From Haemaphysalis longicornis (Eukaryota > Arthropoda > Arachnida > Ixodida > Ixodidae), in contig JABSTR010000966.1 in assembly GCA_013339765.2 (NCBI GenBank), forward strand, positions 124,001-188,000: 64,000 nucleotides of DNA. The letters run 5' to 3'. The notes under the pieces were generated by a model. That model was given only the letters and a program-made list of their open reading frames with translations. It did no database searches and was not told the DNA's origin. Shown here in pieces: positions 30,966-42,123 of this stretch (position 1 is its first letter; every line of letters starts with the position of its first letter). Both the position numbers and the translations under genes were made by a program.

Positions 30966-32609
30966 GGAGGTACGCTCCTCTTTTCTAAGATACCCACAGC
31001 AACTCTACAGGGTGTGCACTCCGTATACGGACCGGTCACTGCTCAGAGGGCGCGACGAATAAAGTACACCCAGCGCCGCCCCGCGGAAGCTTGAGCTAAC
31101 TTTGGGTCGGTGAGAGCCAGACGGCGGGCGCGCGTTTATATATTCGGCACCACCCGTTCGTTTGTTTTTGCGATTCTGCGATTGTTTTTCAGAAGGTGTC
31201 TCGTGCTTGAGAGCTTTTCTGGCAAATAGTTTCCCATGTCTCAAGTGCTTCTGTGCGATTTCCGGACAATTACGGGGCTGAACTACTACTGTCCGCCTCG
31301 CGTGCGCGAGAAGTTAGAGATTGTACGTTCGCGCGCGCGTGTGCGCCGTCAAAGAAATTGGTGGGACAGACATCGTTGCGAAGTCCCATTCTCAGCAAGA
31401 AAAGCTTATTTACAGCGCCAATTCAGGTCAGTATTAATTTTTTATTGCTTTACAGTCTAATAAAGTGACCCCAGCGCTCCAACGGCCCTCCACGACAGAA
31501 GCGTGCTTGTGTTGTTTCCTCTGTTCGCGCAACCACACTGCAGTTACTTTTCGGGTTGCCCTTCTTCAGCTCGGTTGGTGTTGCCACTAATCAACAACGG
31601 ATTCCAAACGTTATTAGCTGATGACAAAGTAAACGCATTTCCACACAGTTGGAAATCTGCTGCGGAGCTGCGGCTGTCTTTACGAAGGTTCCGTTTAGTT
31701 TCGGCTTCTATCTTGTGAGTAATGTTAGAGTCGTCTTAGCGGCTAATTGTGACACAGTTTGCTCAGGCCTTTCAGAATTCTCCAAGAAAGTATTTCCTCC
31801 TCCTCCCTATCCTCTGATTAAACAATAGTAATCTCAACTTTCAGAGTACGCAAAACGCATTTAAAGGGACACTGAAGTGAATTTGTCAAGCTCCCGTTTT
31901 TGCTTGGACTGCGTAGACTGGCTCAAATTAGCACACTTTTCATCGTTTATCCGGTTGACAAATCGGTAATTATTTTACAAAGCGCGAAAGAAGAAAAACT
32001 ACCATGCGCGGTTTGCGGCGGCTGCACCAACTAAAGCTGTGACGTTAGGAGGAGCGGGCACCGTGATTGGACGATGCCCAAGGTGAGCAACCAAACAAGT
32101 TTCGGTTTCGGTTTCGGTTCTGTAAAACACAACTGGTGGCGTTGTTGGATGGGCATTCTCAATAACTCAGTAATCATCGTACCGCGCTTCTGCCATGTTG
32201 TCAGCTGTGAAAATGCATAAAGATAAGCCTCCCAGGACGGCTTGGAATCGTAGCATTCACTAGCCGAGGCCTACGCAGTGCATGGACGCCCTCCGCGTAC
32301 CCGCAGACGCCCAAATGTCATGCGCTTTTCCCCCATATTTGGAGCGTGCCTCACTCATGCCTGTACCGTAAAAAGCGTGTTCGCACCAGGTCAAGGGTCT
32401 GTTCATTCTGGCCTGTGCCCACTGCCCGCAAGCAGTCGGTGCTTATGGCAACAGCACGCCAACGAGAACTCGCTAGCGCGCCAGTTCCAGCCTGCGCGCG
32501 TTCTGTGAACTAGTTCGTGGAGCCATGAACGTTGCGGCCCAAAAAAAAGCTGAACTCACTGTAGAAAACATCGGCAGAAAACGAAAAAAGTTAACTTACA
32601 AAAAAAAAA

Positions 32610-32690
32610 AGCAAGTACCCGCGGCGACTCGAACTCGTGACTTGCGACAACACACCTAGCGCCCCAGACTACTAGGCCACGAGACCTTTT
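32610..32690 (-). repeat. tRNA-like segment inside TTAA element copy 2
   Basis: On the minus strand GGTCTCGTGGCCTAGTAGTC resembles an A box and ACGAGTTCGAGTCGCC a B box. It is homologous to 4208-4288. The L1-like LINE inserted in its A-box region. Confidence 0.55.
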
Positions 32691-32785
32691 TTTTTTTCTT
32701 TATTGCCTGCTTGGCGACAACACAACACGCACTGTTCAGTACACAAATTACTAGCTCCAGCCACCAATCGGCTGAAGGGATTGGC

Positions 32786-33469
32786 TTAAAACATCTTAAA
32801 TTGCGCTAGAACATCCAGAATGGGTAACCACTCAGGCTCTTCCGGCATCACTCGATAAACTTCTCTTATATAAGCAACGCTTTCAATGAAGTACTCTCGC
32901 ACTGTGCGAGCATCCTCTTCGGCATTTTGAACCGCCACGCGAGTTTTCCACATAGAATGCAGACTAAGTGCCATGAACATATCATAGGGCACGCCTCCAT
33001 CGTTGTTTACGGGCAAAAAGCGAATGCCATAAGGCGTTAATGGTAAGTCTTTTTTCAGGGTTCGTTGGAGGATGTCCCAGTGAAACACCGCATCCCAACA
33101 GTCCAGAAAGATGTGCTCAATTGTTTCCAGCTTTTGGCATAGTCTACAGTTAAGTGTCCATGGGTGTACATATAGTCCTTTTTCCTGCAGCCAGGGTTTT
33201 ACTGGAAGCGTGCCGCTATGAAGTTTAAAGAAGAAAGATTTAACAGATGAACGTACTGGCATTCGTTTCACTCTTTTTAGAACATCTTTTCCTGAACCCA
33301 CTGCATATAACTGACGATAAACCGGAACAGGCAGACACACATCAATCATATCTTTGTACAAACGTTTTCGCGGTACACTACTCAGATACTCCGAGGAAAA
33401 CCTAACCCTTAAAATCCTAAAAGCATCCACAACTTCCCGCAAGAACCCACGCACACGTACACATCGCAT
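32786..33469 (-). CDS. L1/Tx1-like LINE C-terminal region
   Basis: The continuation of the same protein after at least two frame breaks between 33470 and 33540. It carries YKDMIDVCLPVPVYRQLY, SFFFKLHSGTLPVKPWL, a zinc-like CRLCQKLETIEHIFLDC and LPLTPYGIRFLPV. The same order is found at 63427-64000. The stop is 80-100 bp upstream of the poly(A) tail. Confidence 0.8.
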   Translation of the reverse strand: MRCVRVRGFLREVVDAFRILRVRFSSEYLSSVPRKRLYKDMIDVCLPVPVYRQLYAVGSGKDVLKRVKRMPVRSSVKSFFFKLHSGTLPVKPWLQEKGLYVHPWTLNCRLCQKLETIEHIFLDCWDAVFHWDILQRTLKKDLPLTPYGIRFLPVNNDGGVPYDMFMALSLHSMWKTRVAVQNAEEDARTVREYFIESVAYIREVYRVMPEEPEWLPILDVLAQFKMF

Positions 33470-33503
33470 TTCAGAAGTTGAAACTACATAGTCTGGAATG
33501 ACA

Positions 33504-34853
33504 TCACGTAGTCGGAGCTTGTACCACAGTACGTAGAAAGCAATCTCTCTGATCTCTCAGAAACATAAACCTAGAAACTATTTGTCGGATAAACAAATGT
33601 GCCAGTCCCAATCCACCATTTTTCACCGAGCGAAACAAATTAGTTCGACTCATGCGCTCCCAACTTGAGCCCCACAAAAACACTGCAAACACTCTGTGCA
33701 GCTTTTGTATGTTCCTTCTTGACATACAAATCGCCTGTAGGACGTACCATACCTTGGCAACAGCAAACACATTACATACTGATGCACGGGCAAACATTGA
33801 CAGATCCCTTCCCCCCCATTGTGTTAATTTCTCTCTAACTCTATCAGTTTCTCCGTCCCAGTACTCTCTAGCATCCTGGTAGTTTTCAAGGGGGATGCCC
33901 AGATACCTGGCCGGAGTTGTCGTCCAAGGCATGTTCTCGAAAAACACTGGCTTACTTTGCCAGTCACCATGCCAAAATCCTATGCACTTGTTCCAGTTAA
34001 CTGCACTGACAGACAACTCGCAAAATCGCTTTAGATCGTTCACCACCTCCCTCACACTTTTCCTATCACTACAAAAAACAGCGATGTCATCGGCATATGA
34101 CAAAATTTTAACTTCACTGCAGTGCAAACGGAATCCGTGTATATTTTCATTTTGAAGAATCTTTAAACAAAAGGGTTCAAGATAAATTGCAAACAACAAG
34201 GGACTCAAGGGGCACCCCTGCTTCACCGACGACAGTATATCAAAACTTCGTCCCACTTTTTTGTTTACAATAACACGAGCTGAGCACTGAGTGTACGACA
34301 TCTTTACACCTTCGAGGATGACGGATCCTACGTTAACGTGTTCTAACACTGAGAAAAGAATGTTATGCGCAACACGGTCAAAGGCCTTCTGCAAATCAAT
34401 TTGGATCATCGCCACGTGGCCCCCTAGAGCGTCGCAACACTCTAATACACTTCTTGCGACATGAATATTGGTAAAAATAGATCGTCCCTGAATTCCACAT
34501 GTTTGATGGGTTCCAACAATTGTTTTTATTACTCCTTGCAATCTTCTAGCCAAAACCTTCATGAAAATTTTGTAATCAACATTCGTTAAGCTGATTGGCC
34601 GATACGACTCTACCGCCAACAGCTTTTCAGGATCATCAGTTTTAGGAATTAACACAATATGACTATTCCGGAACGAAGGCGGTGTTCTCTTGGATTCATA
34701 CGCTTCCGTTATGACCCTGTACAAAATTAATGCTATATCTTCTTTGAAGAACTTGTAAAACTCGGTTCCCAATTCATCTGGCCCCAGTGACTTCCCTATG
34801 AATAATTCGTCGATGGCGTTATTTATATCCTGCAAACTGATCGGCGCCTCCAT
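33504..34853 (-). CDS. L1/Tx1-like reverse transcriptase (5'-truncated)
   Basis: A 449-residue frame starting just inside the truncation point. Motifs in order: IGKSLGPDELGTEFYKFF, YRPISLTNVDYKIFMKVLA, IQGRSIFTNIHVA, IQIDLQKAFDRVAHN, VKQGCPLSPLLFAIYL and ILSYADDIAVF, followed by YLGIPLENY and FLWGSSWERMSR. The LTNVDYKI and GCPLSPLLFA wording marks the L1/Tx1 group. RT motifs A-C look intact, but the endonuclease is absent and the frame is lost near 33535, so the copy cannot move itself. Confidence 0.92.
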   Translation of the reverse strand: MEAPISLQDINNAIDELFIGKSLGPDELGTEFYKFFKEDIALILYRVITEAYESKRTPPSFRNSHIVLIPKTDDPEKLLAVESYRPISLTNVDYKIFMKVLARRLQGVIKTIVGTHQTCGIQGRSIFTNIHVARSVLECCDALGGHVAMIQIDLQKAFDRVAHNILFSVLEHVNVGSVILEGVKMSYTQCSARVIVNKKVGRSFDILSSVKQGCPLSPLLFAIYLEPFCLKILQNENIHGFRLHCSEVKILSYADDIAVFCSDRKSVREVVNDLKRFCELSVSAVNWNKCIGFWHGDWQSKPVFFENMPWTTTPARYLGIPLENYQDAREYWDGETDRVREKLTQWGGRDLSMFARASVCNVFAVAKVWYVLQAICMSRRNIQKLHRVFAVFLWGSSWERMSRTNLFRSVKNGGLGLAHLFIRQIVSRFMFLRDQRDCFLRTVVQAPTT

Positions 34854-35696
34854 GCTTACTAGGCCACGAGACCGGCTTAGCCGACCTTGGTAATATATGG
34901 TATATATTGTACAACACGTTTACACTTTTATTTAGTTTTGGCATTTCAAGCAGCTTAGGTGACTATTTGTTGTATTGCGCTCGTGCAGTAAGCTTACCCC
35001 GAGTTTCCACAATAGCTCACGTCTAGCAATTGCATTTCGTAGACGGAAAAGCGTTCGCAGATGCGTAGTCGTGCTGCTGACCGCTGTGCTTGTTCGCCCA
35101 GCGCAAAAAAAGTGCTTCCCGCACCCTAGTTTTACGCTGTACGGTAAAAATATCAGTTGATTTTATTTCCTTAGTACCTATATTGACTTCGCTGACTCTT
35201 CTCCCGCCTTCAAGAGGCCTTATATTTTCCTACTGGCGTACCAGTCAGCGAAGCGTCGCATGTGCGCTTGTGCAGCGCTTGTGTGAAGCGACCTTGACTT
35301 GGAGCTAGATACAGTGTACAAACTAACCAAGTAAAGAAAGGCACATTCTTCCATTTACAAACGTGTCCTGGCTTCGTTTCAACTGAGCGAACGAATTGCG
35401 ACGACCCGTCGGCGGCCGGCGGACGAAACGCTGGGCCGACTGACTCTGTCTGAAGGCCGGGGAGCCGTGCAGTAGCGCAGCCAATTGCGAGCTCGGTACC
35501 TCCTGACGTCACACGAAAACGCCACAGAAAATGGGCGAGCGTAAAGAAAGGAGGACAGCATTTTCGAATTAATTTTTCTACTAAATAAAATCGCGTAAAC
35601 GCGCCCAGAGTGGTCGAAACATGGCCTGGGGACTCCGGGCTACAATTTGCGCTAGTAATCCCGCAATGTTTACATATCACTTCAGTGTCCCTTTAA

Positions 35697-36632
35697 GAAG
35701 TCAGCGCGAGTGAATGAAACCTTGCCATTGATAGCTTGCCACGCTCTCGCTTGGAATACGTGGCCTAACTCTGTACCCTTCGGGGAACAAAGTAGGACAG
35801 TAAGCGGGATGCGTATTGACTGTCTTGACATTGCTTTTGGCATCACTCGCTAAGTGCTGTGAACATATTCTTGTGCCGCCTTTTGGCATCCATTCGTGGC
35901 AGTGAATGTCGCTAAAAAAAGGTTACTGCTGATGAAACAATAGTGGCGGAAGCCGTAATACCTTGTGTTATGCAAATACTACGATGGCATGCGATTCATC
36001 GCAGCGCGCGATGTGTATGGAACACTGAAAGCAAACGTTTTAGTTTTATGGCCCTTCGTGTCTGCGCTGCGTATAAACAGTCATCGTACCCATAATTTTA
36101 CTCCTTCCAATGATAAAAAATGTCATGGCTTTCTTACTGCTAAAATGCATATCTTGCGGCGCTTATTCTCGACGGCTGCCCGCGAAACCTGTACAGAACG
36201 ATGACAGGCTGCCTTTCGTGATTGTGGCAGTCCTTCACGCAGCAGTAGCGGCGTGGCCACTAATTATTTCCTGCAGCATTTTGATCCTTTCGCACCCTGC
36301 AACTTGCAATTATAACTATGTTTCTTAAAAAACTTCCTCCACAAAACGTCGAACCACACGCAGCGCGCGTGCTTTTACGTGCGCTGAACGGCCGGTCGCG
36401 ACATCCACCGACCCAGAGTTGCTAAGCGGCGGCGAGAGATGGCGCTGCAGTCGCGCGCAAACTTCAGTGTCCGGTGCCTATACGCCTAAATGTTGGGTTT
36501 TGGGTGCACGGCGCAAATCGGTACCTGCTGCTTGGCGTTCGCTTCAACCACGTCGAAATGGAGCCATCGCGCAGACGCCGGCTTCATGATGCGAGGGACG
36601 CAGGCTTGGTCCCGGCCACAGGAAGCGTTTTT
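35697..36632. other. No recognised feature
   Basis: Short frames only. No repeats shared with the rest of the window were noticed. Confidence 0.45.
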
Positions 36633-36980
36633 AAATGCAGAGCATTTCAGTAACTCACGATGTCACCCGCGTTGACGTCCGTAGTCCGCACCCCTCCCTA
36701 CTATATAAAAAAAATACTATCCGGCGCTCGGTTTCGATCCCTCGACCCTGCGGGCGGAACGTAATGTACATGGTGCTCTACCGACTGCGGCACAAAGCCG
36801 ACACAGAATGGGACGCTACGAACGCGCCTTATATCGTTGACTCATTCAAATTACTGCTGACGAGCACTGTCTCGTCAGCAGTTGCCACAAGTGCAACAAC
36901 ATTAACGTAACGTAAACTACTTAACGTCGTGCGCCCCCGGAAATGCTCTGCATTTGATCGTGCCCCTCGCGAGGGAGATG
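36633..36980 (-). mobile_element. 355-bp dispersed repeat with internal tRNA-like promoter, copy B
   Basis: Homologous to 4450-4805 from AAATGCAGAGCATTTCAG to CCCCTCGCGAGGGAGATG. The tRNA-like part is kept, with A-box-like and B-box-like sequences at about 36795-36730 on the minus strand. It holds a perfect 12-bp stem (ACTGCTGACGAG, 36853-36864, and its complement at 36871-36882), not visible in copy A. Confidence 0.65.
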
Positions 36981-38974
36981 TTTCACTGCGTCTTCTCTCG
37001 GTCGCGGGACCCGTGGCGCCATCTGGTGGAGGCGCGGCACAACTCGTAGCACTTTGAAAAGTTTCCCCGTCCTTCCTGCATTTGTCTGCTCAGTGATCTC
37101 ATGCCCGCATGTCGGCAGGAGTGCCGCGTATGTGTGAAAGACAAAAACCGGGGAAAAAAGTTTTGTAAAAAATTAAAGCCATTCCACTCAATGTGAAATC
37201 TGTCGGAAATGCAGAGCAGTGATTCGCCATAATGGGCTGCAGCGCCGTCATCTGCTCACTGCTGCCACCCAATGCATTTCAGATTTCCCGCCTTCGCAGG
37301 GCTCGCGCGCCCCTTGCCTGAAACTGCGCCAGCGGGAGTTCTGTGCTTTTTTTAAAATAAGAAGATGAAGGTGAAGGATCTTCTGAATTTCGCCCCCGGT
37401 GGTCACTTGATTTTTCTTTCACTTCATCCACGATAACTCATGATCTCGTCTGGCAGCGCCCAAAATTTAGAAAATACAAAACTTTCTTCTCGCCTGGCTT
37501 TGACACCATCACTCCCGTTGACCTTATCACACTGATAGAATATACACTATCTTTCGAATTGCACATTGTGGTATTAATAGCAGCTTAACACGAGTGATAT
37601 AGTGCTGGTGTACTACGAAATGGATGCCTTCATCAAAAGAACTTAAGACTCGCTTCACGGTGCTCAGTGCTAAAGAACTTCAGTCTACGTTTCTTACTTT
37701 CCTCCTTTATACACTGCCCTTCGCAGGCTTATGCCTTCCTTTGGTCAATAAAAGCTTTACAAGTGAAGAGGGCACAAATAGGGTGGTGTTGATTATGATG
37801 ATGACGACGATGATAATTATGATGATGACGATGATGGTCCAAAATCACCGCCACATACAAGGTTCAGGGAATACAGAGTATATAAATAGTCCACTGCAGC
37901 CGCATCTTTCCCTGATAGTCCACCGTGATTCCGGCCGATTGCAGTTTGCTGAGCCCATTGACCACCGCACGCTGCCGCATACTGGTGAGCCGGGTGCTGA
38001 CGCTAGACGATAACAGCCGCGGAGGCGAAGGATTCCTACCCGAAGCCACCACCGGCACAAGAGAGTGTGGTGCCTGAGCGCGCTGGCGGCGAACACCGAG
38101 TCATCCGAACTCGCCGTTGAGTCGCCTCAGATCAACACCGCTGTTCGGCTGCGTTGTGGCGTCGTTCCCCTGGACCAGCGCCCCCTGCCTCTCTCTGTTT
38201 TTCCTTTCCTTTTTGGCTTCAGCGTCTAGAATGGCGCCACGCGGCCGTTGTTTACGTGCCCGGCCTGCAGTGCGCATTGACGGGCGCGTATGAATCACGC
38301 GCAGGAAATGGCAATCCTGCGTACGAGAGTGCAGGTTCCGCTTGGTTGGTTTCCGTCCATTGTAGATTGCAGAAACGGTCCGACCACGCGCTGACGGAGC
38401 GCAGCCGTCGTGTTGTTGGGCTACTCCTCGCGAATGCGCACACTGTCCGCTGCTTCGCACGATGCGTACAAACATCCCGTCTGGGTCGACCACCCGTCTC
38501 GCGAATGGGTTATTGCCCCGCGGGTTCCACTTTAAGTACAAAAAAAGACAGTAAGATGTATCAATTTCCTAGCCTAATGAAATCAGCGTTTTCACGGCCT
38601 GAAAGCGTAATTTCGTTAAAATGGGACACGTAAACTTCGTGAAAAAATGGTCGTGTCTCTGCTTGCTTCGGTGTAGATCTCTTCGAAAGACTGTGGTTTT
38701 CTGCCACCCAGCCAGCCCCAGGTAACACCCTCTCTCCCCACCCTCATCTCATTCATCACACAATCATTGCAGTGGAGGCTTGTCCAATTCAATTTTCCCG
38801 CGTTCGCAAGTTCGCTGCTCCTGCGCCGTCCGTTGGGACAGCACGCACCTTTTTTATCTTTTTTTTTTGTTCGGTTTGAATAACTCGAGTCGACCTATTT
38901 GGTTTTAGTGGCGAAGCACCTTAGCCCCGGAGTTACTTGATATCTGTCTGGTCCGTCGACGTCCGTGCTCACGG
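36981..38974. other. No recognised gene; (GAT)n tract at 37787-37838
   Basis: An AATAAA at about 37747 and the (GAT)n tract could belong to LINE tails of either strand, but no C-terminal domain is recognisable. A minus-strand frame at 38101-38541 (146 residues, basic) has no family I know and is probably chance. Confidence 0.35.
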
Positions 38975-39186
38975 CACAGCACCGTGTAAATCGAAACATC
39001 TGTGAAGAACAGGTTCAAAAAATGCTAATAAGAACAAAATAATAGGTTCACAAAAGGTTAGAGAGAGAGGGAGAGAGAGACGCACAGCACCGTGTAAATA
39101 GAAGCATCTGTGAGCAAAAGGTTCCCAAAAGGTTAACAAGAACAAAATAAAAGGTTCACAAAAGGTTAGAGAGAGAGGGAGAGAGT
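38975..39186. repeat. Tandem duplication, 108-bp unit, two copies
   Basis: Both units start CACAGCACCGTGTAAAT (38975 and 39083) and end in GGTTAGAGAGAGAGGGAGAG. Because 108 is a multiple of three, a minus-strand frame shows a 36-residue repeat; that is a by-product of the period. Confidence 0.85.
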
Positions 39187-39217
39187 GTTCCCGGAGAGCC
39201 ATGCTGCGCATGCGCGA

Positions 39218-39312
39218 GGATCATTAGATTGGATTGGATTGGATTTGAATTGGAATGAAATGGATTAGATTCGATTGGAATTATTGATTTGTATTGGATT
39301 GGATTGGAAATC
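39218..39312 (+). repeat. (GGATT)n degenerate satellite, first block
   Basis: Runs of GGATTGGATTGGATT with single-base variants, followed by GGAAATCGTTTTAGCA. The inverted form occurs at 40631-40678 and 40906-41008, suggesting a dispersed element built on this pentamer. Confidence 0.7.
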
Positions 39313-39596
39313 GTTTTAGCAGCAGGAAGCACGGTAAGAACAATCCCCAGTACTTCGGCCACTCGTCATGATTCATTTCGTGGAGATGCGTGAGTTTTTT
39401 ATCTTACAGCCTTTATCTCGTTTCAAACCCAATACAAGCAGCTGGCTTTTACTGCCGCCTCAGCACTTGATCAAGTACGGAAAGCTTATAAGGTCCGCCT
39501 AAAACGTATAAATATGACTACCGCGTTTCGCTCGACACATATATGTCACCTGCATCCCGGACTTTGCACGCGAGGCTGACATCGTCCTTTTCCTGT

Positions 39597-39757
39597 GTCG
39601 AAGGGGTGCCGAAAACTGGCAAGATAGATAGATGAAACTTTATTAGGAAGGGGCTGGCACATAGGGACATCATCCTGAAATGCCTCTGTGCCAGCCCTTT
39701 CCTGGTAAACCAGGAAAGTTTCATCTAAGTATATTGTCCGTTTTCGACACCGCTTTA
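39597..39757. repeat. Long imperfect inverted repeat
   Basis: An inner stem pairs GATGAAACTTTATTAGGAAG and GGGCTGGCACA with TGTGCCAGCCC and GGAAAGTTTCATC. The outer arms pair GTGCCGAAAACTGGCAA with TTGTCCGTTTTCGACACC. The transcript would fold into one hairpin of about 160 nt. Confidence 0.75.
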
Positions 39758-40144
39758 ACGTGCTGTTTATTGGCTAGCGTAGAAAACAATTCAACGTGTA
39801 TTCTCTATTAAAAGAATGGTGGTGCTCTCGGTTATGTACTGCTAATAAATTTTGCCTCCAATATTCGTGCGATTTTTTTGTCACCCTGAATAATGTGGAC
39901 ACGTGTCACTCATGGCTGCAGAATTCATTTAAAGCAAGGCAGAAAGATACGTCGCCATTTATTTTTGACGGCGCGAAGGTATTTGAACGAGTGACAGGAA
40001 GACAGACGAAAATTTTTAGGTTTATAATATATAGATACCATAAAGAAAATTATTAGTGGCTTAGCTCGGCTATGCCAGGATATACGTAGCGTGAGCTAAG
40101 GTTCAGCTGGTTATTTTTAGGTTTCCCACTAAGCATTTCCTTTT

Positions 40145-40588
40145 TAAACTACGTCGAGTTTCCTCACCTCTGTGCCCAACCAGTACGGTTCGCGAGGACA
40201 TGAAACACGTTCTCTGCGCATGTCCTCGCTACGACCTTGAGCGTACCACGGCAAAGATTTCTCTGGGCCTGCCCGCGGCCGCCCAGATCTCTTCGAGTCA
40301 CCTCCTTGGGCCCTGGCTTACAACCGGCATGGCAAGTCGCGCAACAAAAGTGCTCTTAACGTTATTCCGGGGCACTGGACTTGTCAGTGATCTATGAACT
40401 CTCAGACAAATGACTATATCGCCTGATTGTGTGTGCTTTTTGTGTGCGTCTGTGTGCTTGAGTATTCATGTGTAAGGGAGAGTTTTCCTTAATTTTCCTC
40501 ACACCTTCACCCCCATTTGGTGTAGCAAGTCGGGCGCCCCGCCTGGCTGACCTCACTTGCCCATTAAAGATGTTTCCCTCTCTCTTAG
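40145..40588 (+). pseudogene. LINE C-terminus and 3' UTR fragment with CT-rich tail
   Basis: The + strand encodes VREDMKHVLCACPRYDLE, then SSHLLGPWLTTGMASRATK, and a stop at about 40398. This matches the zinc-binding end after RNase H in the two I-like LINEs here (ETVEHILLECPTYY and LLGPWPSPSS). The 3' UTR ends ATTAAAGATGTTTCCCTCTCTCT. Everything upstream is missing. Confidence 0.7.
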
Positions 40589-40630
40589 GTTTCCTGGTTG
40601 TCTAGGATTAGCTGATTATCATGCTTACTG

Positions 40631-41010
40631 TTGCTAAAACGATTTCCAAACCAATCCAATCCAGTCCAGTCCAGTCCAGTCACTGCTCCTCGCGCATGGC
40701 TCCTCCCGCAGCACGGCTCTCCAGGAGCCACGCGAAACGGCTATCAAGCGGCTCCGGCGCAGTGTCAGACTTGGATACTGCGCAACGGAGGCGCACAGCT
40801 AGGCACTCGCCGCCGCCAGTGCGTCTGCCGCGGTTATGACGTCACTCCTTTTGAATGCGCAGACCGGCGAATGGGCAGACTCAATTCTCTACACTCCCGT
40901 ACTCCAATTGAATTGGATTTCAATCCAACACAATCCAATTTAATCCAATCCACATCCAATCCAGGCCAAGCAAAGCCAATCCGATCCGATCCAAACCAAT
41001 CCAATCCTCC
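40631..41010 (-). repeat. (AATCC)n degenerate satellite, inverted blocks
   Basis: CCAATCCAATCCAGTCCAGTCC at 40652-40680 and CAATCCAATTTAATCCAATCC-like sequence at 40906-41008 flank about 225 bp of GC-richer DNA. The left edge AAAACGATTTCC mirrors 39301-39315. Confidence 0.65.
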
Positions 41011-41631
41011 TCGCGATTGCGCAGAACGGCCCCTCACGGCCCACGCGAAACTGTTCAACCTCGGCCAGTGTAGCTTACGCTACAAAACTATCATCTATAA
41101 AAGCGTATTCACGTTTGGAGCGGGCGTCGATGGAACAAGTAAGACGTAAAATAGACACCGGCAACGCCGCAAATAGACACAAGACCGAAGTCCATGCCAC
41201 ATGGGCTACGTGAGCCCAGTTATCGTGCCTCGACGTTCACCGCGTCAGGGAGTCTTCTCCGCGTTGCAAAATTAAAACTATAAAACATAATTCACGTCCG
41301 TACCTAAACAACTCAGCGTAATACTCCTGGCTTTTTTGTCAGAGGGACCACATTATTCTAATGTTGAGCAACGAACAATGTCCCCCCACCCCTTCGTCCC
41401 TCTTCCTCCGTAGAACTGCAATCAGCCATTGTGTTCCGCACTCCGGTGAAACCCCCCTAGTGAGAGGTCTGTATATACAAAATTATGGGGATACAAAGTT
41501 CATACAGAGTATCACGCACCCAAACGTAACTAAAGCAGACATTTTTTAACGAACAAACGAATCAAATTATTTGTCAGACCAGAAATATTTCACACCGTTT
41601 TCGTATTTCCGTCTTAAAGCGCGAAATTATG

Positions 41632-41656
41632 TTATTATTATTATTATTATTATTAT

Positions 41657-41714
<58 letters not shown>
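41632..41714. repeat. (TTA)n(GTA)n microsatellite
   Basis: About eight ATT units followed by nineteen TAG units. It immediately precedes a LINE and could mark its insertion site. Confidence 0.9.
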
Positions 41715-41715
<1 letters not shown>

Positions 41716-41907
41716 TTCAGTAAACGTAGCATTTCCCAGTGGTGGACTCTGGACGACAAAGAGCAAGAAACCAGCCTTACTTGGATCGTCTGACTCGACT
41801 GGCTTGGTTGTTGTAAATCCACCGAAGCGCCCCAAGCTTGTTTTCGTGTCGAAACTAAACTAAGTCCAAGTACGACGGCGGGGCAGCTCCAAGCCCACCT
41901 GTCTTCA

Positions 41908-42123
41908 GTGAACGTTGAGCCGCTATTCCGCCACCGACTTAAGACCGAGTATGAAACGTATGCATCGTTCTGTGTCGGTGTCGACGACATGTACTTTCAG
42001 CATTTATGTGAACCCTGTACCTGGCCCTCGGACTGTTTGTTCAAGCCCTTTCGAGGTAGACTTCATTCGGACATGATTCTTTCCCCCAACACCAACTCCG
42101 TTCTTCTCGATGACAAAAAGTAA
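41908..42123 (+). pseudogene. ORF1 C-terminal remnant of the Jockey/CR1-like LINE
   Basis: Encodes RLKTEYETYASFCVGVDDMY and WPSDCLFKPFRGRLH, ending at TAA 42121-42123. The ORF2 ATG (42110) lies within its last codons, a 14-nt overlap. No domain is recognised; position and overlap identify it as ORF1. Confidence 0.5.

Larger units (their letters stand above)
32687..34856 (-). mobile_element. 5'-truncated L1/Tx1-like LINE with poly(A) and 17-bp target duplication
   Basis: TACTAGGCCACGAGACC occurs at 32670-32686 and 34857-34873. On the minus strand the element ends in AATAAAG followed by 11 A residues (32697-32687), a true poly(A) tail unlike the CT tails elsewhere in the window. The 5' end is cut within the RT, consistent with ordinary target-primed 5' truncation. 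Confidence 0.92.
31865..35692. mobile_element. TTAA-flanked non-autonomous DNA transposon, copy 2, carrying a nested LINE
   Basis: Ends are AGGGACACTGAAGTGA (31865-31880) and TCACTTCAGTGTCCCT (35677-35692), a perfect 16-bp inverted repeat. TTAA lies on both sides (31861-31864 and 35693-35696). Removing the L1-like LINE and one target duplication leaves about 1,640 bp homologous to copy 1. The 355-bp repeat present in copy 1 is absent here, giving an empty site near 35036. No transposase was seen. Confidence 0.9.

Noticed and set aside
38101..38541. 146-residue basic minus-strand frame as a gene
   Set aside because: No domain, no splice signals and composition typical of GC-rich non-coding DNA.
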